Below are positions 1 through 9,294 of a DNA stretch of 64,000 bases, piece after piece. Source of the stretch: Candidatus Mailhella excrementigallinarum (GTDB taxonomy: Bacteria > Desulfobacterota > Desulfovibrionia > Desulfovibrionales > Desulfovibrionaceae). The stretch spans positions 62,001-126,000 of the forward strand of contig CALUUZ010000001.1 of the NCBI GenBank assembly GCA_944324075.1. Direction: 5' to 3'. A program made the position numbers and the translations under genes. A model generated the notes under the pieces. It saw nothing but the letters and a program-made list of their open reading frames with translations. It made no database searches and was not told the DNA's origin. Each line of letters opens with the position of its first letter. Positions within the stretch are counted from its first letter, which is position 1.

Positions 1-624
1 CCCTATGCGCCGCATTACGCCATGCAGGTGCTGCGAGAACTGTACGGCCCGCTGAAAAAGGACATGATCGGCCCATGGGGTCCCTATGACTCGCTGAGAC
101 CCTCGACCGATCCGGCAAAACGCTGGTATGCCCGCACCTATAACGCCATAGATCAGCTTCCCATTGTGTGCATGGTGGAAAACTACCGTTCCGGCCTGCT
201 CTGGAAGCTGTTCATGCGTACGGAAGAAGCACGGCGCGGTCTGGAACGGGCCGGAATGGCGGAACCGCATCTGCCTCCCGGCTTTCCGGAAATGGTGATT
301 ACGCTCAAACCCGCCCGGGATGCCGCAGGAACCCATATTCCGGACGCCTGCGATCTTGCTCTTCATCCGGATCGCGGCGTGTACGAAATACGCTACCGGG
401 CCGAGGCAGCCGGAACGGCGGAATTCCTCCTGCGTGACGCGCGCGGCAGAACGCTGTGGTCCGCCGTCATCAGCGCCGCCCAGGGCGCAAATCTGCTTTC
501 CATTCCCCCTCTGCCCGCCGGAACGGCTGAAGAACACGAGATTCTCACCCTGCACATGAACACGGGCAGCTCCGAACATGAACTCCCCGTCCGACTGCAC
601 GGGAGCGCTTTCTCCATTGAGTAG
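1..624 (+). CDS. Glucoamylase-like (GH144-type) protein, C-terminal part
   Basis: The reading frame is already open at base 1, so the gene starts before the window and only about 207 C-terminal residues are present. The segment PAKRWYARTYNAIDQLPIV followed by a MVENYRSGLLW motif is typical of the C-terminal end of the glucoamylase-like family (PF10091, GH144-related beta-glucan hydrolases). In related proteins the YDQGPI-ENYRSGLLW stretch closes the alpha/alpha barrel. After it come about 110 residues rich in beta-type sequence, possibly an accessory beta-sandwich. Substrate cannot be told from this fragment. The stop codon TAG is the first triplet of a family A repeat, and a strong hairpin at 835-869 follows. 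Family assignment is fairly secure; the exact activity is not. Confidence 0.72.
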   Translation, partial: PYAPHYAMQVLRELYGPLKKDMIGPWGPYDSLRPSTDPAKRWYARTYNAIDQLPIVCMVENYRSGLLWKLFMRTEEARRGLERAGMAEPHLPPGFPEMVITLKPARDAAGTHIPDACDLALHPDRGVYEIRYRAEAAGTAEFLLRDARGRTLWSAVISAAQGANLLSIPPLPAGTAEEHEILTLHMNTGSSEHELPVRLHGSAFSIE

Positions 625-816
625 CGCGTTTTGCTCCCGAAAATATCTGCCAACCAGACTCCATGTTCCGGCCCGCAGGTTTCACGCCTGAAGCCGGAGC
701 GTTACGCCGCAAGTGAACTGCGGCGACACCGGGGAAGGGGGGGCGTCGCGGCTTCATCCCGCTTCGCTCGGCATCCGGAACATTCGGGGGAGCATGTTCA
801 AAACGAAAATGCTCTG
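622..816. repeat. Family A palindromic repeat (copy A1)
   Basis: The element starts on the TAG stop of the preceding gene, reads GCGTTTTGCTCCCGAAAATA and then the CCGGCCCGCAGGTTTCACGC core, and ends in a GCATGTTCAAAACGAAAATGC arm. The whole block can fold back on itself. The same core recurs at about 15 other intergenic sites in this window. Confidence 0.8.
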
Positions 817-834
817 AAACACCCGAACACACGA

Positions 835-869
835 CGCGGCCCTGTGCCGTTTTGCCGCACAGGGCCGCG
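835..869. terminator. Bidirectional hairpin terminator
   Basis: A perfect 13-bp stem (CGCGGCCCTGTGC paired with GCACAGGGCCGCG) around a CGTTTTGCC loop lies between two convergent genes: the glucoamylase fragment on the plus strand and the macro-domain gene on the minus strand. It probably serves both. Confidence 0.75.
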
Positions 870-888
870 CCGTGTTATCCCTGTTCTC

Positions 889-1353
889 TCACTCTTCCGG
901 TTCGTAGCAGACAACGCGGCAATGGTTCTTCACATAACTGTCGCCGTCCAGTATGCGTTCAGCATGCGGTCTGACAATCTTCCAGCGCAAGCCGCCCGCT
1001 CCGCAGCCCAGCGGAGGAATGGCGATGTCAGTGACCTTCCTGCCGCCGATCTGGGAAACTATCGATTGATAACACTTGATGACCCAGTCCAGATCCGCCC
1101 TGTCCTTCCAGTGAAACTGCGTAGCCGCATTGAAAATGTACCTGGGCATGTCCCGGCTGGTTTCATACACCCAGGTATTGCCCGGACGAATGATTCTTGA
1201 ACCGCACAGCTTTTCGTACTGCCGGAACATGTTGGGGTATTTTTCCCTGAATACGGCTCCCGCGCCGATATCCATGTTTCCGGCGCAGTTGACGTCATTG
1301 ACGAGAACTTCATGTTCCCCCTGAAAGATATCGCCCGTCGTAAACGTAATCAT
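889..1353 (-). CDS. Macro domain (ADP-ribose-binding) protein
   Basis: The protein has 154 residues and is a single macro domain (PF01661). The N-terminal FTTGDIFQGEHEVLVNDVNC segment, the glycine-rich GNMDIGAGAVFREKYPNMF stretch, and IPPLGCGAGGLRW match the ADP-ribose-binding loops of the DarG/Appr-1-p processing type. It probably binds or hydrolyses ADP-ribose adducts in the cytoplasm. I chose the ATG at 1353 over the GTG nine bases upstream because an AGAGGTG Shine-Dalgarno sequence sits six bases before it and overlaps that GTG. No DarT-like toxin gene is adjacent, so it is not an obvious toxin-antitoxin partner. The gene stands alone between two repeat-rich gaps. Confidence 0.8.
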   Translation of the reverse strand: MITFTTGDIFQGEHEVLVNDVNCAGNMDIGAGAVFREKYPNMFRQYEKLCGSRIIRPGNTWVYETSRDMPRYIFNAATQFHWKDRADLDWVIKCYQSIVSQIGGRKVTDIAIPPLGCGAGGLRWKIVRPHAERILDGDSYVKNHCRVVCYEPEE

Positions 1354-1396
1354 GTCTGACACCTCTGGCGACGCATGTTCCGAAGCATGCCGCCCT

Positions 1397-1470
1397 CAAA
1401 GCGTTCACTGTTGAAAATATCCGTGGGCCCGGACACTCCATTCCGGCCCCTGTTCGCCCGTTTTCAGGCA
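1397..1470. repeat. Family A repeat, partial (copy A2)
   Basis: The sequence AAAGCGTTCACTGTTGAAAA followed by TATCCGTGGGCCCGGA and CCATTCCGGCCCC is a diverged left arm of the family A element. It lies upstream of the macro-domain gene and could form part of its leader. Confidence 0.55.
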
Positions 1471-1540
1471 TGTCGGCAGGATTCCGCTCCAGATACACAT
1501 ATACGCCGCAGGCAGGAAGAGTCAACGCGACAGGAGAGTT

Positions 1541-1740
1541 CGCTCTGTTGCAGAATTATGCTGATGGCCCTGTGCGTGACGTGTTCCGTTGCTCCGGCAT
1601 GGGCGGCGTTCGTTGCCGCAAAGACAGCCCGTGTGGAACACGGGCCAGAGGCAGCATGCTCCATCCGGCTTCAGACGTGAAACCAGCGGATCAGGACATG
1701 GAGGCCGACAGATATGCCTAACCGCAAAACGCCCTGAAAC
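1541..1740. repeat. Family C left end joined to a family A right arm
   Basis: From 1541 the text reads CGCTCTGTTGCAGAATTATG, matching the terminal repeat of the complete family C elements at 24254 and 63644. It includes the internal CCCGTGTGGAACACGGG hairpin. At about 1668 it changes into the family A right arm (CTTCAGACGTGAAACC, then ACCGCAAAACGCCCTG). This is a composite of two mobile repeat types, with no complete family C right end. The rest of the gap 1354-1761 shows nothing else recognisable. Confidence 0.6.
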
Positions 1741-1761
1741 GGCATGCTGAAGCTGTCTTTT

Positions 1762-3150
1762 TCATTTCGGAAAACTGCCGAACGCCTCACCGGTTCCGCG
1801 CTCCGCCTTCTGGCGCTGCTTCTCCGCATACATGAGCCGGTCGGCTTCCTGCACCATGCTCTCCACATTCTCCGCCTGCCGCCCCCATACAGCCCCCAGA
1901 GCTATGGAACGGGGAAAACGCTCCTCCCCTTCCTTCAGCATGCTTCTGATCTTGGCATTAAACAGAGCTTCCGGCATATTCTCACACAGGAACACGAACT
2001 CGTCCCCGCCGATGCGGAAGATGTCCCTGCTGCGAAAATGCTTGAGAAACAGCTCGCTCAGGGTACGGATGTATTCATCTCCACGTTCATGCCCGAAGGT
2101 GTCGTTGACATATTTGAGATCGTTGAGATCAATGAAAATGACGCCGAGACTGCCGTCGGCACGGTCCTTCAGGGCGCGGCACGCGGCAAGATAGGCGTTG
2201 CGGTTGCCCATGCCGGTAAGGGGATCGCGCAGGCCGAGGAAACGCAGCTCCTCCGCGGCCCGGCGTTTGGAAATCTCCACATCCACAAAATAGGCCAGCG
2301 AATGCAGCAACGAGAGATCACGCCCATCCATGCGCGGATTGTCCACGCCGATGAAACCGCCCGGCTTGCCGTCCAGATGCAGCGGCACCACAAAAAGCCG
2401 CCGGATATTCTGCGGTTCAAGTATGGCGTGGATTTCCGGGTACTGTTCCCGGACGAGGGCCATATCCTCGATAATGACATCCTTGCCGGTCTTGAACTGC
2501 TCAAACCAGGGGCTTACTTCCCCAAACGGCACATGCTGCAGGGAATTCCGCTGGGGCACGACCCCCGGCGCGCACCACTCATGCGTATTGCTGAGACGGG
2601 GGCTGTCTTCCGAATATACGTCAAACTCAAAAACATAGGCGCGATCCGCCCCGTACTGCCTGCCCACCAGATCCAGCACCTTGTCAATGGCCGAAGACAA
2701 CTGTTGCTCCCGCAGCAGGATACGCACGCATTCCACAATCGTCCGCTCAATCTCAAGCCTGCGCTGGGCGCTTTTTCTCTGCTCGGCCTGTGCCGTAATA
2801 TCCACGGCCACTTCCAGGTGTACAGCCCGCCCTTCCCAGAAAACCAGCTTGTCCTTGACCAGAAAATGCCGCCCCATTACCGGATTGGCATGTTCCCAGA
2901 CATAAAAGGAATCAAAGGAAAGCCGATCAAGAGGGCAGAATGGACAGGGAGTTTCCAGCCCCTGAAAGAGCTTGTGGCACTTGCAGCCGTGAAAGCTCTC
3001 TATGCCCAGCCTGCGCTGACCAATCGAATTGAGCCAGAGCACGTCATATGTCTCGGGATCGCTGACATAAATGATATCTTCCAGCGATTCCGCCACAATG
3101 CCGGGCAGGCAGGGAGAAGTTTCGGACAGGCGGGGACAGGTATTTTCCAT
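1762..3150 (-). CDS. PAS-GAF-GGDEF diguanylate cyclase
   Basis: A 462-residue soluble signalling protein. Residues 1-120 look like a PAS-type sensor with a cysteine cluster (CKCHKLFQGLETPCPFCP). About 130-300 is GAF-like. From about 310 a GGDEF domain begins with DPLTGMGNRN and carries an intact RIGGDEF active-site loop near residue 383. The protein should condense two GTP to cyclic di-GMP. A canonical RxxD inhibitory site with five-residue spacing before GGDEF is not present: RSRD is four residues away. There are no membrane segments. AGAGGAAAG precedes the ATG at 3150. The CxC-x10-CxxC pattern in the PAS region might bind metal or a redox cofactor, which is inference. Confidence 0.85.
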   Translation of the reverse strand: MENTCPRLSETSPCLPGIVAESLEDIIYVSDPETYDVLWLNSIGQRRLGIESFHGCKCHKLFQGLETPCPFCPLDRLSFDSFYVWEHANPVMGRHFLVKDKLVFWEGRAVHLEVAVDITAQAEQRKSAQRRLEIERTIVECVRILLREQQLSSAIDKVLDLVGRQYGADRAYVFEFDVYSEDSPRLSNTHEWCAPGVVPQRNSLQHVPFGEVSPWFEQFKTGKDVIIEDMALVREQYPEIHAILEPQNIRRLFVVPLHLDGKPGGFIGVDNPRMDGRDLSLLHSLAYFVDVEISKRRAAEELRFLGLRDPLTGMGNRNAYLAACRALKDRADGSLGVIFIDLNDLKYVNDTFGHERGDEYIRTLSELFLKHFRSRDIFRIGGDEFVFLCENMPEALFNAKIRSMLKEGEERFPRSIALGAVWGRQAENVESMVQEADRLMYAEKQRQKAERGTGEAFGSFPK

Positions 3151-3431
3151 CTTTCCTCTGGACGCAGAACATGGGGCAAATTCCAGGGCAGCAATCCAAT
3201 TGGTTCAATATAGCTCCTGTCGAGGCAGAATTCAATCTCATGTCGTCAGACGTGGATACAAAATATATAGTGTAAAACCAACGAGATGTCCTGATGATAT
3301 TCCAGAATTCCAGGCCGGACAGCAGGTCTGCTGTTCATCAGCACGTTTTTCGTCATGCCTGCGCCTTCTCACCGTCCCGTATCCCGACAAATCGGCCGCG
3401 AAACTGCGCATGTTCGGAGCAGACCGCCTCT

Positions 3432-3631
3432 GGACTGTTTTGTGTTTGAGAATATCTGCCGGCCGGATTCTGCGTTCCGTCAAACCGGTTTGACGGCGCA
3501 GAGCGAGACTGAAGCCGCGCCATCGGAGCAGCCGCAATTCACTTGCGGCTGCTCCGATGGCGACGTGAAACCTGCGGGCCGGAACATGGGGTCCCGGCCC
3601 GCAGATATTTTCAACGGCAAAACGCTCTGGA
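3432..3631. repeat. Family A repeat, two-armed (copy A4)
   Basis: The left arm TTTGAGAATATCTGCCGGCC and right arm GCAGATATTTTCAACGGC face each other. Inside are the hairpins GCCGCAATTCACTTGCGGC and CTGCGGGCCGG-loop-CCGGCCCGCAG. It fills much of the 3151-3695 gap between the GGDEF gene and argD. The remaining 3151-3431 is moderately AT-rich and shows no gene. Confidence 0.75.
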
Positions 3632-3695
3632 CGGCGCACCCCCGCGAAGCGCGGGTTTGTCATCAGTCTGAGGCCCGGAAAACCGGACCTGTCAG

Positions 3696-4901
3696 TCACA
3701 TGGTCTCTTTCAGGGTTTCTTCCAGGGCTTCCGCAAAGTTCTCCAGATCCGCCTCGTCAATGTTCAGCGGCGGCAAAAGACGCAGAGTGCGGCCGTAGGC
3801 CAGATTGAGGACAAAGCCCCTTTCCAGCAGGCGTTCCCACACCTTCCGGCATCTTTCCTCATCCAGATTCAGTTCCACGCCGATAAGCAGCCCCTTTCCG
3901 CGCACTTCACGCACACTGCCGGGCAGTCTTTCCCCCATCTCGCGGAAGCGCGCCCGTGCCCGTTCGCCCAATTCCGCCGCGCGGGCGACCAGCCCGTCGC
4001 GCTCCATGATTTCCAGCACCCTGAGGCCCACCGCCGTCACCAGCGCTCCGCCGCCGAAGGTGGTGGCATGACTGCCATGGTCAAATCCCTGCGCCACCTC
4101 ATCCGTGGCCATCATTGCGCCAAGAGGCAGGCCGTTGGCCAGCGACTTGGCCGAGGTAAACACATCCGGCTCCACGCCGTAATGCTGAAAGGCCCAGAAT
4201 TTCCCGCTGCGGCCCATGCCCGCCTGCACTTCATCCGCCATGAACAGCACGCCGCGCTCACGACACAGATCGCGCAGGGCTGTCGCATACTCCGGGTCCA
4301 GCGGGAATACCCCGCCCTCACCCTGGATCATCTCCACCAGCACAGCCGCGGTATCCGGCGTCATGGCCCGCTCCATGGCGTCGATATCACCCCATGCCAC
4401 GCGGGAAAAACCATCCGGCAGAGGAGTAAAGCCCTCGGTATGCTTGCCCGTGGCCGCCAGTGCCGCCATGGTCCGACCGTGGAAACAATTCTCCAGAGTG
4501 ATCACCCGCCAGGCGTTCCGCCCCTGCACAACCTGCTGATAGCGCCGCGCGATCTTGATTGCCGCCTCGTTGGCTTCCGCGCCGGAATTGCAGAAAAAGG
4601 CCTTGCCCGCATGGCTGGTGGCAAGCAGCTTTTCCGCGAAGTCCAGTTGTTCTTCCTGATAAAAAAGATTGCTCACATGGATGAGCTTCCGGGCCTGACG
4701 CGCGATGACCTCCGCAATTTCCTCATTGCAGTGTCCAAGCCCCGTCACCGCAATGCCCGCCAGCAGATCCACATATTCCCTGCCGTCCGCGTCCCACAGA
4801 CGCGCACCCTTCGCCCGGACCACCGACAGGGGGTAACGGCTGTAGGTGCGGCACAAAAGCTGTTGTTCCCGTTCCCGGAATCTTTCCAGCGACTCGCTCA
4901 T
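3696..4901 (-). CDS. argD: Acetylornithine aminotransferase (class III PLP enzyme)
   Basis: The 401 residues match the length of ArgD. Family signatures include CNSGAEANEAAIKIAR (phosphate-binding region), ENCFHGRTMAALAATG, the catalytic MADEVQAGMGRSGKFWAFQH block with the PLP-contacting Asp, and TSAKSLANGLPLGAM with the Schiff-base lysine. It converts N-acetylglutamate semialdehyde to N-acetylornithine in arginine synthesis, and ArgD enzymes often also act as succinyldiaminopimelate aminotransferase. I chose the ATG at 4901 because CAAGGAG lies seven bases upstream and the protein then starts where homologues do. No other arginine genes are close. A family A repeat separates it from purL upstream. 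Confidence 0.9.
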   Translation of the reverse strand: MSESLERFREREQQLLCRTYSRYPLSVVRAKGARLWDADGREYVDLLAGIAVTGLGHCNEEIAEVIARQARKLIHVSNLFYQEEQLDFAEKLLATSHAGKAFFCNSGAEANEAAIKIARRYQQVVQGRNAWRVITLENCFHGRTMAALAATGKHTEGFTPLPDGFSRVAWGDIDAMERAMTPDTAAVLVEMIQGEGGVFPLDPEYATALRDLCRERGVLFMADEVQAGMGRSGKFWAFQHYGVEPDVFTSAKSLANGLPLGAMMATDEVAQGFDHGSHATTFGGGALVTAVGLRVLEIMERDGLVARAAELGERARARFREMGERLPGSVREVRGKGLLIGVELNLDEERCRKVWERLLERGFVLNLAYGRTLRLLPPLNIDEADLENFAEALEETLKETM

Positions 4902-4913
4902 GCCAATGCTCCT

Positions 4914-5141
4914 TGGAGCGTTTTGCGGTTGAACATATTCCTGCCGCCGAACCCCATGTTCCGACGCGCAGGCTTCATGTCTGAAGCCGGGGCCTGATGC
5001 CGCAGGTGAATTGCTGCGAAACCGGACAGGGCCGCGCACTCCGCCCCCGGCCGTCAGCGCGAAACGCCCTGCGGACAAGGAGAGCAGAGATGAATCTCGT
5101 CCTGCCCGGCTCCGTGCAGCACTTCAATGGCGAAGCGCTCC
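4914..5141. repeat. Family A repeat (copy A5)
   Basis: The block runs from GGAGCGTTTTGCGGTTGAAC to CACTTCAATGGCGAAGCGC, with inverted termini and the CCATGTTCCGACGCGCAGGC core. It occupies almost the entire gap between purL and argD and would lie in any purL-argD transcript. Confidence 0.75.
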
Positions 5142-5154
5142 ATCCCGGAAAAGG

Positions 5155-8100
5155 CTACCAGTTCAGCGTACCCTTGAACGCGCGGGCCAGTTCCTCAACA
5201 TCGTGGGCGAACAGGGGTTCATGCCCGGATACAAAGGAAAGACCTCCTTCCCGCACTTCACCGATGCGCGAGGCGCTGACGCCGAGCTGAGGAGCGAAAA
5301 GCTCCTCAAAGGCCGGAACCCCGGCCGCAGGCACGGAGACCAGCAGACGGCTGGCCGACTCGCTGTACAGGCGCTCTGTCAGGGTCAGGGATTCCGCGAT
5401 CTTCATGGCATCCACATCCACCACCGCGCCGATACGTCCGCCGATGCACATTTCCGCCACCGCCACCGCCAGCCCGCCGTCGGAAAGGTCATGGCAGGCG
5501 GAGACCAGTCCGGCCTGAATCGCCTTGTACAGCGCGCGGTACCGGGCCAGAGCGGAAGGCGCGTCCACGGTGGGAACACGCCCGCCGGAAAGCCCGAGTT
5601 CGGACATGACTTCCGCGCCTGCCATTTCCCTGCGAGTAATGCCCAGCAGGTAGATCCCGTCCCCGGCCCGCTTGAAGTCGGAAGTGACGCTCCGGTTCAC
5701 GTCATCCACAACGCCAAGCACGCTGAACAGCACCGTGGGCGGGATGGAGATCCTGACCCCGCCGCCGGTATAATCGTTCTTCATGGAATCCTTGCCGGAA
5801 ATGCAGGGCACGCCGTAATCAAGACAGTAACGGGCCAGAGCCTGGCAGGCCCGCACCAGTTGGGCCAGCTTGTAGCGGCCGTCCGGCGTTTTCTCCGACT
5901 CCACGGGGTCGCACCAGCAGAAATTGTCCACCCCGGCCATGCGGTCGGGGTTGCCGCCCACGGCCACGGCGTTGCGCACGGCTTCGTCAATGGCGTTGGC
6001 CATCATCCAGTATGTGTCATAATCGCTGAATTTGGGGCAGATGCCGTGGCTGAGCACGATGCCGGCCTCACTGTCCAGGCGCGGACGGAGTACGGCGGCA
6101 TCCGCCGGGCCGTCCTGCCGCAGCCCGACCAGAGGCTTGACCACACTGCCGCCGCGCACCTCATGATCATACTGGCGGATGAGATATTCCTTGCTGCAGA
6201 TATTCAGGCGGCCCAGCATACGCGGCAGAAGCGCGGCCTGATCCGCTGAGGACACGTCCACACGCGGCTCCATTTCCGTCCGGGGGGCTTCCCAGCGGGC
6301 GTTCAGCTCCATCTGGGGCACGCCCTTGTGCATGAATTCCATGGAGAGCGCGGCGACGGGCCTGTCCCCGAAGGTGACGTGAAACACTCCGGAATCGGTG
6401 AACTCGCCCAGGGCCGTGGCTTCCACGTCCATGCGCTTCGCCAGCGCCAGAAACTCCTCCAGACGATCCGGGGGAACAGCCAGCGTCATGCGCTCCTGTG
6501 CTTCGGAAATGAGAATTTCCCATGGGTTCAGGCCGTCATACTTGAGCGGAGCCAGGGCCAGATCCATGCGGCAGCCGCCGGTATCCTCGGCCATTTCCCC
6601 CACGGAGGAGGAAAGCCCTCCCGCGCCGTTGTCGGTAATGGCGTGATACAGCCCCATGTCGCGAGCCCGCATGATGAAGTCGTACATCTTGCGCTGGGTG
6701 ATGGGATCGCCGATCTGCACCGCCGTGGCGGGAGACCCCTCGTGCAGCTCCTCGGAGGAAAAGGTCGCCCCGTGGATGCCGTCCTTGCCGATGCGCCCGC
6801 CCGCCATGACGATGACGTCCCCGGGCAGGGCCCTTTTCTCATAGCCGGGCTTCCCGTGCAGGCTGCGGGGCAGCAGCCCGACGGTGCCGCAGTATACCAG
6901 CGGCTTGCCGAGAAAACGCTCGTCGAACACGATGGAGCCGTTCACCGTGGGCACGCCGGACTTGTTGCCGCCGTCTTCCACTCCCTTGCGCACGCCCTCC
7001 ATGACGCGGCGGGGATGCAGCAGGCGCGGGGGAAGCTCAGCCGTATGGAAGGGCGAGGCGAAACAGAAGACGTCGGTGTTGCATACCAGCTCCGCGCCCA
7101 TGCCCGTGCCCATGGGATCACGGTTCACGCCCACGATCCCGGTCAGCGCTCCGCCGTAGGGATCAAGCGCGGAAGGACTGTTGTGGGTCTCCACCTTGAT
7201 GCACACGTCATAATCGTCGTTGAAGGCCACCACCCCCGCATTGTCCGAAAAGACGGAGCGGCAGAAATCCCCCCCGCCGCGCCGCTTGCGCAGCGTGGCG
7301 GTCGGCCCCATGACAAAGGTTCTGTACAGGCTGTCGATTTCTTCCGTGACCCCTGCGCCGGCATCCTCATAATGGATTTTTGCGGCAAAAATCTTGTGCT
7401 TGCAGTGTTCTGACCATGTCTGGGCCAGCACCTCCACCTCGGCATCGGTGGGGTCGCCCCCCAACCCGTAGAGCGTACGGGCTTCGCGCACCTCGGGCCG
7501 GGCGAACCAGTCCCGGATTTTCCGCATTTCCGCAAGGCTCAGAGCCAGGGTATGTTCCCGGCTGTAGCGCATGAGCGCGTCATCGTCCATGGAGGACAAC
7601 GGCACCACGTCCACCCTGTCGGAAGGAGAGCCGGTAACGGCGGCGGCCCGGGCTTCAAAGCCGGGTTCTTCCGCCCACTCCTCCGCGCTCTTGATGCGGA
7701 AACGCTGGATCAGCTCGTTGGCAAGCAGCCCCCCGGCGATGCGCTCGGCATCCCCGCGGACAAGCGGACATGAGGGATTCCCCCACAGGTGATACTGAGC
7801 CGAGGTGTAGGCGGCAATGCCGGCGCGCTCGCGGCCCAGCACCAGAGCGGCGGTATCGCGGGCGGTATGCCCTTCATTGTCGGTCACGCCGGGCCGGAAG
7901 CCCACCTCGATCACGAAGTCTGCCGGACGCCCCTCGAACTTCGGCGTCATGGGCGCGAGGGAAGCCTGCTGCAGCACGGGATCGTGCAGCGCCGCGCCGT
8001 CCACCAGCGCCCGCGCCTCTTCGGGACTTACACCCTTCAGCGTGAATACCTTGATCACGCGGGCGCTGTCCACGGACAGGCCAAGCGCCTCGCGGATTTC

Positions 8101-8175
8101 CGCGGCGACACGGCGGCCGACGGCATCGTCATGACGGGGATGAACACCGGTTTCCACACGAAAAAGCTGCTGCAT
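5155..8175 (-). CDS. purL: Phosphoribosylformylglycinamidine synthase, synthetase subunit (PurSL type)
   Basis: The 1006-residue enzyme for the fourth step of purine synthesis (FGAR + Gln + ATP to FGAM). The N-terminal about 200 residues contain PurS-like repeats (FRVETGVHPRHD; FVIEVGFRPGVTDNEG). Two PurM/AIRS-type ATP-binding halves follow: the first has QTWSEHCKHKIF, KVETHNSP and the GGNKSGVPTVNG nucleotide loop; the second has DNFCWCDP, SGKDSMKNDY and CHDLSDGGLAVAVAEM. There is no C-terminal glutaminase domain, so a separate PurQ must supply ammonia, and purQ is not in this window. The length is intermediate between short PurL (about 740) and the fused eukaryote/gamma-proteobacterial enzyme (about 1290). 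It is transcribed in the same direction as the prenyl synthase upstream and argD downstream. Confidence 0.92.
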   Translation of the reverse strand: MQQLFRVETGVHPRHDDAVGRRVAAEIREALGLSVDSARVIKVFTLKGVSPEEARALVDGAALHDPVLQQASLAPMTPKFEGRPADFVIEVGFRPGVTDNEGHTARDTAALVLGRERAGIAAYTSAQYHLWGNPSCPLVRGDAERIAGGLLANELIQRFRIKSAEEWAEEPGFEARAAAVTGSPSDRVDVVPLSSMDDDALMRYSREHTLALSLAEMRKIRDWFARPEVREARTLYGLGGDPTDAEVEVLAQTWSEHCKHKIFAAKIHYEDAGAGVTEEIDSLYRTFVMGPTATLRKRRGGGDFCRSVFSDNAGVVAFNDDYDVCIKVETHNSPSALDPYGGALTGIVGVNRDPMGTGMGAELVCNTDVFCFASPFHTAELPPRLLHPRRVMEGVRKGVEDGGNKSGVPTVNGSIVFDERFLGKPLVYCGTVGLLPRSLHGKPGYEKRALPGDVIVMAGGRIGKDGIHGATFSSEELHEGSPATAVQIGDPITQRKMYDFIMRARDMGLYHAITDNGAGGLSSSVGEMAEDTGGCRMDLALAPLKYDGLNPWEILISEAQERMTLAVPPDRLEEFLALAKRMDVEATALGEFTDSGVFHVTFGDRPVAALSMEFMHKGVPQMELNARWEAPRTEMEPRVDVSSADQAALLPRMLGRLNICSKEYLIRQYDHEVRGGSVVKPLVGLRQDGPADAAVLRPRLDSEAGIVLSHGICPKFSDYDTYWMMANAIDEAVRNAVAVGGNPDRMAGVDNFCWCDPVESEKTPDGRYKLAQLVRACQALARYCLDYGVPCISGKDSMKNDYTGGGVRISIPPTVLFSVLGVVDDVNRSVTSDFKRAGDGIYLLGITRREMAGAEVMSELGLSGGRVPTVDAPSALARYRALYKAIQAGLVSACHDLSDGGLAVAVAEMCIGGRIGAVVDVDAMKIAESLTLTERLYSESASRLLVSVPAAGVPAFEELFAPQLGVSASRIGEVREGGLSFVSGHEPLFAHDVEELARAFKGTLNW

Positions 8176-8316
8176 GGACGATATCCTGACGTTTCTGCCT
8201 GTCCTCCAGGCGTGGCGAAAAAATGGAATTTAACATATTAATGCCCGGACGCCAAGAAGCGCCTGCCCCCTTCGGGGCGGACTCCCGCGGAACGTGCGGC
8301 GCTGCCGGGCCAAAAG

Positions 8317-9294
8317 CTATTTTTCCCGGTCGCGGATAAAGGGGATGACCTCCCGCAGGACATTCAGTTCCGGCCCTTCGGGCAGCAGGGCCAGGCAGGC
8401 TTCGGCCCTGTGCAGATACTCATCCGCAAGGGAACGCGCGGCCGCATCATGGCCGCGTTCACGTATGTCTGCGGCGATACGCCCGATCTCCTCGTCACTG
8501 AACGAGCCGGAAGCGAATTTCTCCCCAAAGGCGGCGCGTCCGGCTTCATCCAGTTCCCCGGCATAGCGCATGATCGGCGGAGTAAACTTGCCCTCGCGCA
8601 GGTCGCCGCCGCAGGGCTTGCCGGTAACGGCGGCATCGGCAAAGTCCAGGGCGTCATCCACCATCTGGAACGCGATGCCCGCATACAGCCCGAAATCGGA
8701 CAGCGCCTCCACCCGCCGCGGGTCAGCCCCCGCATACAGCGCGCCCAGGCGGCAGGATGCGCGCAGCAGCCAGCCCGTCTTGCCCGTCACCACCTCGACG
8801 TATTCGGCCTCGCCGTGAGAACATGACCCCTGGAGGGCGATTTCATGCGCTTCTCCGGCCACGGTGCGCATCATGGCATCGGATACGCATTCCACCATCT
8901 CCGTCTTTCCGAACACCGTCACCTCACAGTCCGCCAGCGCGAGCATCGCATCCCCGGCGAGCAGGGCCGGGCGCAGGCCGAAGCGCGTATGGGCGGAAGG
9001 TCTGCCCCGCCTGGTGTCGGCCTCATCCAGGATGTCGTCATGCAGCAGGGAGGCCGCATGTATCATTTCCGGCACGGCGCAGAGCCGGTACAGCCCGGGG
9101 TCATCGCGGCCGAGCAGACGGGACGCGGTCAGCGTCAGCAGGGGACGCAGCCGCTTGCCCCCCGCAAGCAGCACATATGCGCCTATTTCCCGCACCGGAG
9201 CGGGCAAAAGTTCAACGGCCCTTTCCAGCGCGCAATGGACGCGCGGCCGCTCCTCTTCAAACAGACGAATCAGCGACAACTCCTGCTCTTGCAT
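8317..9294 (-). CDS. Long-chain polyprenyl diphosphate synthase
   Basis: The 325-residue all-alpha trans-prenyltransferase has the first aspartate-rich motif LLHDDILDEADTRRG at about residues 85-100 and the second as MVDDALDFAD at about 210. The residues before the first DDxxD are small or aliphatic (MIHAASLLHDD), as in IspB/HepT-type enzymes that make C35-C45 chains. The product probably feeds quinone side chains. GAGGAG lies nine bases before the ATG. The gene is divergent from the DUF2065-glmU pair, sharing the 9295-9510 control region. IspA-like farnesyl synthase is a less likely alternative. Confidence 0.82.
   Translation of the reverse strand: MQEQELSLIRLFEEERPRVHCALERAVELLPAPVREIGAYVLLAGGKRLRPLLTLTASRLLGRDDPGLYRLCAVPEMIHAASLLHDDILDEADTRRGRPSAHTRFGLRPALLAGDAMLALADCEVTVFGKTEMVECVSDAMMRTVAGEAHEIALQGSCSHGEAEYVEVVTGKTGWLLRASCRLGALYAGADPRRVEALSDFGLYAGIAFQMVDDALDFADAAVTGKPCGGDLREGKFTPPIMRYAGELDEAGRAAFGEKFASGSFSDEEIGRIAADIRERGHDAAARSLADEYLHRAEACLALLPEGPELNVLREVIPFIRDREK

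Noticed and set aside
2000..2050. Inhibitory (RxxD) site of the diguanylate cyclase
   Set aside because: RSRD is four, not five, residues before GGDEF, so allosteric product inhibition is not claimed.
1744..3213. Long open frame (489 codons) on the plus strand opposite the GGDEF gene
   Set aside because: It is the antisense shadow of a clear GGDEF protein, has no family motif and no ribosome site.
3151..3431. Possible riboswitch or small gene in the AT-richer gap upstream of the GGDEF gene
   Set aside because: No conserved aptamer motif or ribosome-site-linked frame could be recognised.
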